A stretch of DNA of 23,114 bases from Flavobacteriales bacterium (lineage in GTDB: Bacteria; Bacteroidota; Bacteroidia; Flavobacteriales_D; Crocinitomicaceae), in contig JABJEE010000124.1 in assembly GCA_018665005.1 (NCBI GenBank), forward strand, positions 1 through 23,114, written 5' to 3'. Shown here piece by piece: positions 8,165 through 16,108 of the stretch (positions are counted from its first letter, which is position 1; each line of letters starts with the position of its first letter). The notes below the pieces were generated by a model. The model made no database searches. It was not told the DNA's origin and saw only the letters and a list, made by a program, of their open reading frames with translations. The position numbers and the translations under genes were made by a program.

Positions 8165-8737
8165 TTATTGTCCGACTACTACTTTTGCGTAACGCAAGAC
8201 TTTTTCATTTAAAAAGTAACCCTTTTCCACATCATCTATAATCTTGCCTTTAAGCTTTTTATCTTCTGTTGGCATATTGGCAACCGCTTCATGAATTTCG
8301 GGATCAAAAACTTCGCCTTTCGAATCCATTGGTTTCAAACCCTTTGTTTGAAGAATTCCTTTGTACTTATTGTAAATCAAAGAAAAGCCTTCTTTAATGG
8401 CAACAACATCTTCTGACCCTTCATTATTGGTTATAGCACGCTCAAAATCATCTATGACTGGTATCATGTCTTTTAATAAATCAGCATTTGCATTGTTTAT
8501 GATATCTAACCTTTCCTTGTTTGTTCTTTTTCGGAAATTTTCAAATTCAGCGTAAAGTCTCAAAAAACGATTGTTCAGGTCATCATATTTATCTTCTGAA
8601 GTCTGCCCATCCTCCTCTTTAATGCTTGTGTCAGATTGATTTTCACTTCCTTCACTTACAGTTTCGTCATGTTTTTTAGAAACATTTTCATTCTGCTCTT
8701 TCTCAACTTCTTTTTCTTTCTTGTTTTTTACTGCCAT
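8165..8737 (-). CDS. grpE: Nucleotide exchange factor GrpE
   Basis: 190 residues from the ATG at 8737. The frame is open further back to an ATG at 8782, but that would add 15 residues unlike GrpE, while MAVKNKKEKEVEKE fits the lysine/glutamate-rich N-terminus usual for the family. After a disordered acidic stretch, a long coiled coil starts near DKYDDLNNRFLRLYAEFENFRKRTNKE, the conserved dimer helix. The C-terminal beta domain contains GLKPMDSKGEVFDPEIHEA and ends GYFLNEKVLRYAKVVVGQ, the GrpE signature. GrpE releases ADP from DnaK. It is first in the run grpE-dnaJ-CPBP-natA-natB-ppx. No CIRCE inverted repeat was seen upstream, so any heat control here is not through an obvious HrcA site. Confidence 0.96.
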   Translation of the reverse strand: MAVKNKKEKEVEKEQNENVSKKHDETVSEGSENQSDTSIKEEDGQTSEDKYDDLNNRFLRLYAEFENFRKRTNKERLDIINNANADLLKDMIPVIDDFERAITNNEGSEDVVAIKEGFSLIYNKYKGILQTKGLKPMDSKGEVFDPEIHEAVANMPTEDKKLKGKIIDDVEKGYFLNEKVLRYAKVVVGQ

Positions 8738-8767
8738 AGGTACTTTGTTTAATACATATTTAACTGA

Positions 8768-8775
8768 CAAAGAAC
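8768..8775 (-). promoter_or_regulatory. Possible -7 box for the grpE-dnaJ run
   Basis: On the minus strand GTTCTTTG keeps the nCTTTG half of the TAnnTTTG -7 box but not the leading TA. It would give a leader of about 25 nt before the grpE ATG at 8737. It sits in the 143-bp divergent region between grpE and the nitroreductase gene. Support is weak. Confidence 0.25.
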
Positions 8776-8816
8776 TTGCCACAATTGATTTTAAGACATG
8801 CTGTCATATAATTGTC

Positions 8817-8823
8817 TATTTTG
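8817..8823 (+). promoter_or_regulatory. Possible -7 box for the nitroreductase gene
   Basis: TATTTTG is one base shorter than the TAnnTTTG consensus. It lies 57 bases before the ATG at 8881. No TTG element at a fitting distance upstream was found. Given only because the gene is isolated and must have its own promoter in this region. Confidence 0.25.
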
Positions 8824-8880
8824 TACGCAAAAGTGTCAGAATTAAGTTGAGAATCAAAATAAAATAAAGTAAATATCCAT

Positions 8881-9603
8881 ATGTTTTCGGAGGAGTTTCA
8901 AAAGATAGTTGAATTTAGAAGAAGCAATAGAGCTTACGATTCAGAAATTGATGTAGAAGATGAAGTGATAGAAAAAAGCATCAAAAGAGCCATTTTAGCT
9001 CCAAACAGTAGCAACTTGCAGCTTTGGGAATTTCATTGGATAAAATCACAACAAGAGTTAGATAGACTGACCCCTTTATGCTTGAATCAGTCCGCAGCAA
9101 AAACAGCAAAACATATGGTTGTTTTTGTCACGCGAAAAGATCTATGGAAATCAAGGTCTAAATGGAACTATGATAAAATAGTAAAGAGTATTGAGGGAAA
9201 GCCAGGCAAACTGCAAAAAGGAGGTTTAAACTATTATAAAAAGCTCATTCCTTTGGTTTACATGAATGATCCTTTTTATATGCTGACAACACTAAGAAAA
9301 ACAATCAGCTTTTTTGGCGGCTTAAGAAAACCTTTTTACCGAATGGGTGGCAAAAGTGAGCAAAGAATCGTAGTCCATAAATCTTGCGCTTTAGCTGCAC
9401 AAAATTTTATGTTATCTATTGCTGCTGAAGGCTTTCATTCTTGTCCCATGGAAGGATTCGATAACAAACGTGTAAAGAAAATGTTAAACCTTTCCTACGG
9501 TGCAGAAATTAATATGATTATCTCTGTGGGAAAAGGAACAGATAAAGGAGTTTGGGGACCCCGATATAGAGTCCCTTATGAAGAAGTCGTATTCAAAAGA
9601 TAA
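8881..9603 (+). CDS. Nitroreductase family protein (FMN-dependent oxidoreductase fold)
   Basis: 240 residues. The N-terminal RRSNRAYD (about 13-20) is the FMN-phosphate-binding motif of the nitroreductase fold. APNSSNLQLWEFHW (about 40-53) matches the second FMN-contact motif (usually APSxxNxQPW). Late in the protein, CALAAQNFMLSIAAEGFHSCPMEGFD fits the conserved dimer-interface helix. Between about 95 and 155 the protein carries a basic, aromatic stretch (KLQKGGLNYYKKL, FFGGLRKPFYRMGG) that is longer than in short nitroreductases and may form a lid or touch a membrane. Such enzymes reduce quinones, nitro compounds or flavins with NAD(P)H, but the substrate cannot be read from the sequence. 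It is a single-gene unit, divergent from grpE and convergent with clpC, and its TAA is one base from the clpC stop. Confidence 0.85.
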   Translation: MFSEEFQKIVEFRRSNRAYDSEIDVEDEVIEKSIKRAILAPNSSNLQLWEFHWIKSQQELDRLTPLCLNQSAAKTAKHMVVFVTRKDLWKSRSKWNYDKIVKSIEGKPGKLQKGGLNYYKKLIPLVYMNDPFYMLTTLRKTISFFGGLRKPFYRMGGKSEQRIVVHKSCALAAQNFMLSIAAEGFHSCPMEGFDNKRVKKMLNLSYGAEINMIISVGKGTDKGVWGPRYRVPYEEVVFKR

Positions 9604-9604
9604 G

Positions 9605-12139
9605 TTACTCCTCTTTCTTTTTAGAGCTAGGTTTTTTGGGTTTACTTTCCTTTTGATGTATTACATCTAAACCGTCTTTGGAAGAATTTAGATCCAATTT
9701 TATTTTCTCTCCTTCTTTAAAATTTGATTTAATTATTTCTTCTGCAAGAGGATCCTCAACAAACTTCTGAATCGCTCGTTTAAGAGGTCTTGCACCAAAT
9801 TTTTCGTCATAGCCATTGTCAACGATAAAATCTTTGGCTTTATCAGTAAGAGTAACATTGAATCCTAAAGACAGTATTCTATCGTAAAGCTTCTTTAGTT
9901 CTATATCAATAATTAAATGAATCTCTTTTCTTCCCAAAGATTTAAACATAATCATATCATCAATTCTATTCAGAAACTCAGGAGAAAATGCTTTCCGTAA
10001 TGCCTTTTGAATTATAGACTTAACATTGTCTTCTTTCGACTCTTGCTGCGCTGAAGTTCCAAATCCAACACCTGTACCAAAATCAGCCAATTGACGTGCA
10101 CCGATATTCGATGTCATAATCAGAATGGTGTTTTTAAAGTCAATCTTTCTACCAAGACCATCTGTCATGTGTCCATCATCAAGAACTTGCAATAGCAAAT
10201 TAAAGATGTCAGGATGCGCTTTTTCAATTTCATCCAAAAGAACAATCGCGTAAGGTTTTCTTCTAACTTTTTCTGTGAGCTGACCACCTTCCTCATATCC
10301 AACATATCCCGGAGGTGCTCCTACAAGCCTTGAAATAGAAAATTTCTCCATGTATTCGGACATGTCTACTCTAATTAAAGCATCCTCAGTATCAAACAAG
10401 TTTTTAGCCAATACTTTTGCAAGCTGTGTTTTACCAACCCCTGTTGGGCCCAAAAAGAAAAATGAACCAATGGGCTTGTTGGGATCTTTTAAGCCCGCTC
10501 TGTTTCTCTGGATAGCCTTAACTACCTTTTCAATCGCTTCATCTTGGCCAATCACATTCTCTCGAATAGAGTCACCCATAACCACAAGCTTTCCTGTTTC
10601 TGACTGAGATACCTTTGTAACAGGTATACCACACATCATAGAAACCACTTCAGCTACATTTTCTTCTGTAACTGTTATTTTGTTGGTTTTTGATTCTTCC
10701 TCCCATTTTTCCTTAGCCGTTTCAAGTCTTTCAAGTAGCTTTCTTTCACTATCTCTCAATTCTGCAGCCTTCTCGTATTGTTGAGAACGAATAACCTCAG
10801 CCTTCTGATCCTTTAATTCCTCAACTTGATTTTCAATTTCTGTTATCTCTTTTGGCACATTAATATTTGTAATGTGTACCCTAGACCCGACCTCATCGAG
10901 AGCATCGATTGCCTTGTCTGGAAGATGCCTGTCTGTAATGTATCTTTCCGTCAACTTTACGCAGGCTATAATGGCTTCGTCAGTATATTTCACTGAATGA
11001 TGATCCTCATAGCGCTCTTTGATATTCATTAAAATCTGAACCGTTTCTTCCCGATTGGTTGGTTCGATAATTACTTTTTGAAATCTTCGCTCTAAAGCCC
11101 CATCTTTTTCAATGTGCTGTCTGTACTCATCTAGAGTCGTTGCACCAATCGCTTGAAGCTCTCCTCTAGCCAAGGCAGGTTTAAACATGTTTGAAGCGTC
11201 TAAAGAGCCACTAGCACCTCCTGCACCTATAATTGTATGAATTTCATCGATAAACAAAATAATGTCAGGGTTTTTTTCAATTTCCTGCATTACAGCTTTC
11301 ATTCTTTCTTCAAATTGTCCACGATATTTTGTTCCAGCAACTAAAGATGCCAAGTCTAACGAAACGATTCTTTTGTTAAATAAAACTCGGGATACTTTCC
11401 TTTGAACAATTCTTAATGCCAAACCTTCGGCAATGGCACTTTTACCAACCCCAGGTTCACCGATTAAAATAGGATTATTTTTCTTTCGCCTCGATAAGAT
11501 CTGACTTACCCTCTCAATCTCTTTCTCCCTACCCACAATAGGATCAAGTTTATCAGCCTCTGCCATTTTTGTCAAATCACGACCAAAATTATCCAATACA
11601 GGTGTTTTGGATTTTGGATCAGCCGACTTCTTCGCCGACGATGACGAAAACGGTTCATCTTCCTCACTACTACCTGGAAATTCTGATTTAGGATCTTTTC
11701 TTTCCTCTAATAAGACCTCATACTCATCTCTCGCATTTTCGTACATAATTCCGTATTTATTCAATATTTTACATGCAGCACAATCTTCGTACCTAAGTAT
11801 CGTCAACAAAATATGTTCTGTACCAATAATTGAACATTTAAATTGTTTCGCCTCAAGAAAAGATTGCTTGATTATATTTTCTGTTTGTTTTAACAAGGGC
11901 AGTTTTTCGTTTTCAATTTGAGCAACAGATGATTTCCCTAATAAAACGTCTACCTCCGTTTTAATCTGTTTTAAATCCAGTTGAAACTCTTGAATAATGT
12001 TTACCGCAGTGCCTTCATTGAGCTTGATTAAACCCAATAAAAGATGCTCAGCGCTTACAAACTCATTTCTTAAACGAAACGCTTCCTGCCTGCTGTGAGA
12101 CATCAAATCTTTGACCCGTGGTGAAAATTTTGCTTCCAT
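9605..12139 (-). CDS. clpC: ATP-dependent Clp protease ATP-binding subunit ClpC
   Basis: 844 residues, a full-length two-ring AAA+ unfoldase. The Clp N domain spans 1-145 as two repeats (EHLLLGLI and EHILLTIL). An acidic/serine linker follows at about 150-180. The first AAA+ ring has Walker A GEPGVGKS (227-234) and Walker B D298/E299. A UVR-type coiled coil lies at about 435-472 (QYEKAAELRDSERKLLERLE). The second ring has Walker A GPTGVGKT (564-571) and Walker B D636/E637. VGF at 691-693 is the loop that docks onto ClpP in this family, so it should feed unfolded proteins to ClpP. The UVR middle region distinguishes ClpC from ClpB. The C-terminus is a lysine-rich tail (PKKPSSKKKEE). It is divergent from gyrA and convergent with the nitroreductase gene, with a 1-nt gap. 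No ctsR or mcsAB partner is present. Confidence 0.96.
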   Translation of the reverse strand: MEAKFSPRVKDLMSHSRQEAFRLRNEFVSAEHLLLGLIKLNEGTAVNIIQEFQLDLKQIKTEVDVLLGKSSVAQIENEKLPLLKQTENIIKQSFLEAKQFKCSIIGTEHILLTILRYEDCAACKILNKYGIMYENARDEYEVLLEERKDPKSEFPGSSEEDEPFSSSSAKKSADPKSKTPVLDNFGRDLTKMAEADKLDPIVGREKEIERVSQILSRRKKNNPILIGEPGVGKSAIAEGLALRIVQRKVSRVLFNKRIVSLDLASLVAGTKYRGQFEERMKAVMQEIEKNPDIILFIDEIHTIIGAGGASGSLDASNMFKPALARGELQAIGATTLDEYRQHIEKDGALERRFQKVIIEPTNREETVQILMNIKERYEDHHSVKYTDEAIIACVKLTERYITDRHLPDKAIDALDEVGSRVHITNINVPKEITEIENQVEELKDQKAEVIRSQQYEKAAELRDSERKLLERLETAKEKWEEESKTNKITVTEENVAEVVSMMCGIPVTKVSQSETGKLVVMGDSIRENVIGQDEAIEKVVKAIQRNRAGLKDPNKPIGSFFFLGPTGVGKTQLAKVLAKNLFDTEDALIRVDMSEYMEKFSISRLVGAPPGYVGYEEGGQLTEKVRRKPYAIVLLDEIEKAHPDIFNLLLQVLDDGHMTDGLGRKIDFKNTILIMTSNIGARQLADFGTGVGFGTSAQQESKEDNVKSIIQKALRKAFSPEFLNRIDDMIMFKSLGRKEIHLIIDIELKKLYDRILSLGFNVTLTDKAKDFIVDNGYDEKFGARPLKRAIQKFVEDPLAEEIIKSNFKEGEKIKLDLNSSKDGLDVIHQKESKPKKPSSKKKEE

Positions 12140-12165
12140 TTATTCAATCTGATACAAGTATGGTA

Positions 12166-12173
12166 CAAATATA
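12166..12173 (-). promoter_or_regulatory. clpC promoter, -7 box
   Basis: On the minus strand TATATTTG is an exact match to the Bacteroidota -7 consensus TAnnTTTG. A TGTG about 18 bases further upstream (12192-12195) is a three-of-four match to the -33 TTTG element. The expected transcript start is near 12160, about 20 nt before the clpC ATG at 12139. Confidence 0.6.
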
Positions 12174-12183
12174 ATATGAAAAA

Positions 12184-12210
12184 TTATCCTCACACTTGTA
12201 TTTATCCACA
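12184..12210 (+). promoter_or_regulatory. DnaA box (12202-12210) with a near-match (12184-12192)
   Basis: TTATCCACA at 12202-12210 is a perfect DnaA box. TTATCCTCA at 12184-12192 differs at one base and has the same orientation, 18 bp away. The pair lies in the 193-bp region between the divergent clpC and gyrA genes, and the left copy touches the proposed -33 element of clpC. The sequence match is direct; binding by DnaA is inferred. Confidence 0.45.
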
Positions 12211-12263
12211 ATTTATACCGAAATATTGTTAGTAAATACCTCAATTTATCGGTTAATATCGCG

Positions 12264-12292
12264 TTGTAATTGGTTAAATTTGATACTCTTTG
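12264..12292 (+). promoter_or_regulatory. Possible gyrA promoter
   Basis: TTG at 12264-12266 followed after 17 bases by TACTCTTTG (12284-12292) resembles the -33/-7 layout of Bacteroidota promoters, with a three-base rather than two-base spacer between TA and TTTG. The leader to the ATG at 12333 would be about 35 nt. Confidence 0.35.
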
Positions 12293-12332
12293 AAAAAGAG
12301 AAAAAATAAAAGTTAATTTTTAGATATACAAT

Positions 12333-14822
12333 ATGGCTGAGGGAGAAAAAATAATACAAATTAATATTGAGGATGAAATGAAGTCTGCCTACATCGATTA
12401 TTCGATGTCGGTAATTGTTTCCAGGGCACTCCCGGACGTAAGAGATGGATTTAAACCTGTTCACCGAAGAGTTTTATACGGAATGCAGGACCTTGGGGTT
12501 TATTCGAACAAATCTCACAAGAAATCGGCTAGAATTGTTGGTGAGGTTCTAGGTAAATACCATCCTCACGGAGACAGCTCAGTTTACGACACAATGGTCC
12601 GAATGGCTCAAACATGGTCTTTGAGGTATCCATTAGTTGATGGTCAAGGAAACTTTGGTTCAGTTGATGGAGATAGCCCTGCTGCAATGAGGTATACGGA
12701 AGCCCGACTTAAGAAAATATCTGAAGAGATGCTCAACGATCTTGATAAGGACACTGTTGATTTTAGGCCCAATTTTGATGACAGTTTAACTGAACCAACC
12801 GTATTGCCTACAAAAATACCCAATCTACTAGCAAATGGAGCTTCTGGAATAGCAGTTGGGATGGCAACAAACATGGCTCCTCACAACTTATCTGAGGTTA
12901 TAGATGGATGTATTGCCTACATCGAAAATAAAGAAATAGAAGTTGAAGAGCTATTAAATTATGTCAAAGCTCCAGATTTCCCGACAGGCGGAATCATATA
13001 TGGTTATGAAGGCGTTAGAGATGCCTTTCTCACTGGAAAGGGCCGTATTGTTATGAGAGGGAAAGCTGAAATAGAAGACGTTAATGGAAGAGAAACAATT
13101 ATCGTAACTGAAATCCCATACCAAGTAAACAAAGCGGACCTTATACGGAAAACTGCTGATTTAGTTAACGACAAAAAGATTGAGGGTATCTCTGATTTAA
13201 GAGACGAATCTGACAGAAATGGAATGCGTATCGTTTTTGAAATAAAACGTGATGCCATTGCAAATGTTGTATTAAACAAATTATACAAGTACACATCACT
13301 ACAAACCTCATTTTCAGTAAATAACATATGTCTTGTTGATGGCAGGCCTGAATTGTTAAACCTTAAAAGTCTAATTTCTAATTTTGTTGATTTTAGACAT
13401 GTCGTGGTTGTAAGACGCACCCAGTACGAATTAAGAAAAGCGGAAGAAAGAGCGCATATTTTGGAAGGTTTGATTATTGCATCTGATAACATAGACGAAG
13501 TAATTGAAATTATAAAAGCATCATCAAGTCCGGATAAAGCGCGTGAAAATTTGGCAACCCGATTTGGTTTATCTGAGATTCAAACAAGAGCCATTGTAGA
13601 TATGAGATTGCGTCAGCTTACAGGCCTGGAGCAGGATAAGTTAAGAGCTGAATATGATGATTTAATGAAATTGATCGCTGACTTGAAAGATATTTTAGCA
13701 AATGAAGATCGAAGAATGAAAATCATTAATGACGAACTTATTGAAGTCAAAGATAAATACGGAGACGAAAGAAGATCTATTATAGAATACAGTGCAAGTG
13801 AAATGAGAATTGAAGACCTCATCGCTGATGAAGAAGTAGTCGTTACCATTTCTCACGCTGGCTACATCAAAAGAACCAATTTAGCAGAATATAAAGTTCA
13901 AAACAGAGGAGGAATGGGATCGAAAGGTTCAACGACTCGGGATAAAGACTTCTTAGAACATCTTTTCATAGCTACGAATCACAACTATCTCTTGATCTTT
14001 ACGGAGAAAGGGCGTTGCTTCTGGATGCGTGTATTTGAAATACCTGAAGGAAACAAAATAGCTAAAGGAAGAGCCATACAAAATCTGATTAATATTCCAC
14101 AGGATGACAAGGTCAAAGCTTATGTAAAAGTTCAAGACATTACCGATTCTGAGTACATCAATAACAACTTTATCGTAATGTGTACGAAGTCTGGTGTTAT
14201 CAAGAAAACTTCTCTTGAAGCCTACTCAAGACCAAGAACTAATGGTATTAACGCCATAACGATTCGCGAAAATGACGAACTTCTTGAAGCGAAACTTACC
14301 AATGGCAACAACGAAATCGTTCTAGCATCAAGCTCAGGAAGAGCAATACGTTTCAATGAACAAACCGTGAGACCGATGGGCCGTAATGCCTCAGGTGTTC
14401 GCGGTATAAAAATAGACGATACCACAGAAGAGGTTGTTGGTATGATTTGCGTAGAAGATGTTTACACTACAATACTTGTTGTTTCTAAAAGAGGATTTGG
14501 AAAACGTACCTATCTGAACGATCCTGAAGACCAAGAACCTGTCTACAGAATAACGAATAGAGGTGGTAAAGGAGTGAAAACACTAAACATCACAAGTAAA
14601 ACTGGAGATCTACTGTCAATCAAAAACGTTGTAGACGAAGACGACTTGATGATCATTACCAAGAGCGGTGTGGCAATAAGAATGAATGTAGACAGTATAA
14701 GGACCATGGGGAGAGCTACTCAAGGAGTCAGACTTATAAACCTAAAGGGAACCTCCGAAATAGCAGCAATTGCTAGAGTTCCAAGAGGAGATGAAGATGA
14801 AGAAACTACTGATTCTGAGTAA
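12333..14822 (+). CDS. gyrA: DNA gyrase subunit A
   Basis: 829 residues. The breakage-reunion domain starts at about 8 (IEDEMKSAYIDYSMSVI) and carries the catalytic tyrosine Y121 in AMRYTEARL. The quinolone-contact segment HPHGDSSVYDT keeps serine 82 and aspartate 86 (E. coli S83 and D87), so no classical resistance change is visible; the next residue is Ser where E. coli has Ala84. The C-terminal DNA-wrapping beta-pinwheel contains the GyrA-box in the variant form QNRGGMG (523-529), which separates gyrase from ParC and is a form I associate with this phylum. The protein ends in an acidic tail EDEETTDSE followed by TAA, beyond which the same frame stays open and acidic for 14 more codons (see findings). 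With GyrB it introduces negative supercoils using ATP. Next gene: a TPR protein 97 nt downstream. Confidence 0.98.
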   Translation: MAEGEKIIQINIEDEMKSAYIDYSMSVIVSRALPDVRDGFKPVHRRVLYGMQDLGVYSNKSHKKSARIVGEVLGKYHPHGDSSVYDTMVRMAQTWSLRYPLVDGQGNFGSVDGDSPAAMRYTEARLKKISEEMLNDLDKDTVDFRPNFDDSLTEPTVLPTKIPNLLANGASGIAVGMATNMAPHNLSEVIDGCIAYIENKEIEVEELLNYVKAPDFPTGGIIYGYEGVRDAFLTGKGRIVMRGKAEIEDVNGRETIIVTEIPYQVNKADLIRKTADLVNDKKIEGISDLRDESDRNGMRIVFEIKRDAIANVVLNKLYKYTSLQTSFSVNNICLVDGRPELLNLKSLISNFVDFRHVVVVRRTQYELRKAEERAHILEGLIIASDNIDEVIEIIKASSSPDKARENLATRFGLSEIQTRAIVDMRLRQLTGLEQDKLRAEYDDLMKLIADLKDILANEDRRMKIINDELIEVKDKYGDERRSIIEYSASEMRIEDLIADEEVVVTISHAGYIKRTNLAEYKVQNRGGMGSKGSTTRDKDFLEHLFIATNHNYLLIFTEKGRCFWMRVFEIPEGNKIAKGRAIQNLINIPQDDKVKAYVKVQDITDSEYINNNFIVMCTKSGVIKKTSLEAYSRPRTNGINAITIRENDELLEAKLTNGNNEIVLASSSGRAIRFNEQTVRPMGRNASGVRGIKIDDTTEEVVGMICVEDVYTTILVVSKRGFGKRTYLNDPEDQEPVYRITNRGGKGVKTLNITSKTGDLLSIKNVVDEDDLMIITKSGVAIRMNVDSIRTMGRATQGVRLINLKGTSEIAAIARVPRGDEDEETTDSE

Positions 14823-14867
14823 CTCGAAGGAGACACCGAAAATAATGAGACAGATACTGAAGCATAG
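14823..14867 (+). other. In-frame acidic extension beyond the gyrA stop codon (possible fossil tail)
   Basis: Directly after the gyrA TAA the same frame reads LEGDTENNETDTEA and then TAG. Six of its 14 residues are Asp or Glu and none is Lys or Arg, just like the annotated tail before the TAA. The simplest reading is that a sense codon became TAA recently (for example GAA to TAA), shortening the tail. Readthrough or a sequencing error are alternatives. Confidence 0.5.
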
Positions 14868-14871
14868 TCTT

Positions 14872-14880
14872 TACACTTTG
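14872..14880 (+). promoter_or_regulatory. Possible promoter of the TPR gene
   Basis: TACACTTTG has the TA and TTTG halves of the -7 box with a three-base spacer, the same form as the proposed gyrA box. It lies 39 bases before the ATG at 14920. No clear -33 element was found. Confidence 0.3.
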
Positions 14881-14919
14881 GCACAAGATTTGAATAAATG
14901 ATTTCCATAATTTAAAACA

Positions 14920-16035
14920 ATGAAAAAAATAAATTACACTTTATCTATTCTATGCATAATGTTCATAGGATATGTTTCTGCCCAAAAAACAAACATTACC
15001 GATGCGGCTGTACTCATGAAAAAGTACAACCCGAGGGGTGGAGAAAAATCGGTAAAGCTGGTAAATGAAGCAAAAGACTTTATCGACAAAGCCGCAGTTC
15101 ATCCAGAAACTTCTGAAAGCATGAAAATGCACTATTACAGAGGTATGATTTATTTCGCATTAGTGGAGATGGCTACAGTGGAAGCTATGATGGGTAAAGT
15201 TCCAGATCAAGATTTGATGGAAAAAAATGCCGAAATATCTAAAGAAAGTTTTCTTTTAGTTGTCAATGACACCGATAAAAGAAAAGGCTACCAAGAGGAT
15301 GCCAAAAGCTTTATAAACATTAGGGTTAAACAGTATTGGGACATGGGTCTGGGAATGTATGAAACGAAAAATTATGAAATGGCCATGATGGGATTTATGG
15401 GCGCTTACAGCGTTTCAGAATTCATTGGCGTTGACTACGAAGATGCAAAAGTGAATGCAATGGCCATGTTCAATGTGGTAACAGACTCTCTACTTAATTC
15501 CGGGCAACTCGATAAAACAGAGGAAATTGCTATTGCGGCTCAAGAAGCTTTTGGCAAAGACATTTCTATTTTAACGACGTTAATAAATGTAGCTCTCAAG
15601 CAAGGAGACAAAGAAAAATCCGAAAAATATATAAACCAAGCTTTGGAATTGGACCCTGAAAACAAAGAACTTTATTACATATTAGGAACATCATATATAG
15701 AATTAAAAGAAAATGAAAAAGCAGAGCTGAATCTGCTTAAGGCTATTGAAATTGACTCAATGTATGTTAACGCTCATTCCAACCTAGCCGCGTTATATAT
15801 GTCATGGAGTTTACAATTGGCTGATGAGGCAAAAGACCTTGACTACAGAGATCCAAGAGTTAATGAATTGGAAAATGAAAAAACTGAACTTTTAATCAAG
15901 GCCATTCCAAGTCTTGAAATTATGGCAGTTGAATTTCCTGACAACAAATCTGTCATTCGAAATCTGGCACAAGCATACAGAGCAAGTGGAAATGAAGAGA
16001 AATTCAATGAATGGTACAATAAGCTTAAAAATTAA
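14920..16035 (+). CDS. Secreted tetratricopeptide-repeat protein
   Basis: 371 residues. The signal peptide MKKINYTLSILCIMFIGYVSAQ (cleavage probably after VSA, residues 1-21) predicts export to the periplasm. There is no lipobox cysteine near the cleavage site and no T9SS tail. The middle is helical. Clear TPR-like helix pairs occupy about 213-300, seen in NVALKQGDKEKSEKYINQAL, LDPENKELYYILGTSYIE and NEKAELNLLKAIEIDSMYVN. A last TPR-like pair lies near 345-371 (VIRNLAQAYRASGNEEKFNEW). TPRs are protein-binding scaffolds, and nothing points to a specific partner. It follows gyrA by 97 nt and is closed by a strong terminator 4 nt after its stop. No enzymatic motif was seen. Confidence 0.85.
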   Translation: MKKINYTLSILCIMFIGYVSAQKTNITDAAVLMKKYNPRGGEKSVKLVNEAKDFIDKAAVHPETSESMKMHYYRGMIYFALVEMATVEAMMGKVPDQDLMEKNAEISKESFLLVVNDTDKRKGYQEDAKSFINIRVKQYWDMGLGMYETKNYEMAMMGFMGAYSVSEFIGVDYEDAKVNAMAMFNVVTDSLLNSGQLDKTEEIAIAAQEAFGKDISILTTLINVALKQGDKEKSEKYINQALELDPENKELYYILGTSYIELKENEKAELNLLKAIEIDSMYVNAHSNLAALYMSWSLQLADEAKDLDYRDPRVNELENEKTELLIKAIPSLEIMAVEFPDNKSVIRNLAQAYRASGNEEKFNEWYNKLKN

Positions 16036-16038
16036 TTC

Positions 16039-16061
16039 AAATGCCCGAGAGGGCATTTTTT
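16039..16061 (+). terminator. Rho-independent terminator after the TPR gene
   Basis: AAATGCCC and GGGCATTT form a perfect 8-bp stem around a GAGA tetraloop, and the right arm runs into a T tract (TTTTTT to 16061). It starts 4 nt after the TPR stop codon and separates the gyrA-TPR unit from the BatA run. This is the clearest terminator in the window. Confidence 0.9.
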
Positions 16062-16094
16062 ATTAAAAGATTTTTTAGGACCTCTAACTTTCAC

Positions 16095-16102
16095 TACTTT
16101 TG
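16095..16102 (+). promoter_or_regulatory. Promoter -7 box abutting the BatA-like start codon
   Basis: TACTTTTG is an exact TAnnTTTG match. The ATG of the BatA-like gene begins at 16109, only 7 bases after the box. Bacteroidota transcripts start about 3-7 bases after this box, so the mRNA would be leaderless or nearly so. The -33 region is a T run (16071-16076) rather than a clear TTTG. Confidence 0.55.
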
Positions 16103-16108
16103 TCGTCG

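Noticed and set aside
8738..8782. N-terminal extension of GrpE from an ATG at 8782
   Set aside because: The extra 15 residues do not resemble GrpE and would start inside the likely promoter region; MAVKNKKEKE is the usual kind of start.
13004..13492. A 162-codon open frame on the minus strand opposite gyrA
   Set aside because: Composition is typical of antisense shadow frames (Ser, Leu, Ile, Thr rich), and gyrA is fully conserved through this stretch.
16047..16061. The GC-rich repeat after the TPR gene as a mobile-element end or attachment site
   Set aside because: It is fully explained by a rho-independent terminator with a T tract; no second copy of it was seen nearby.
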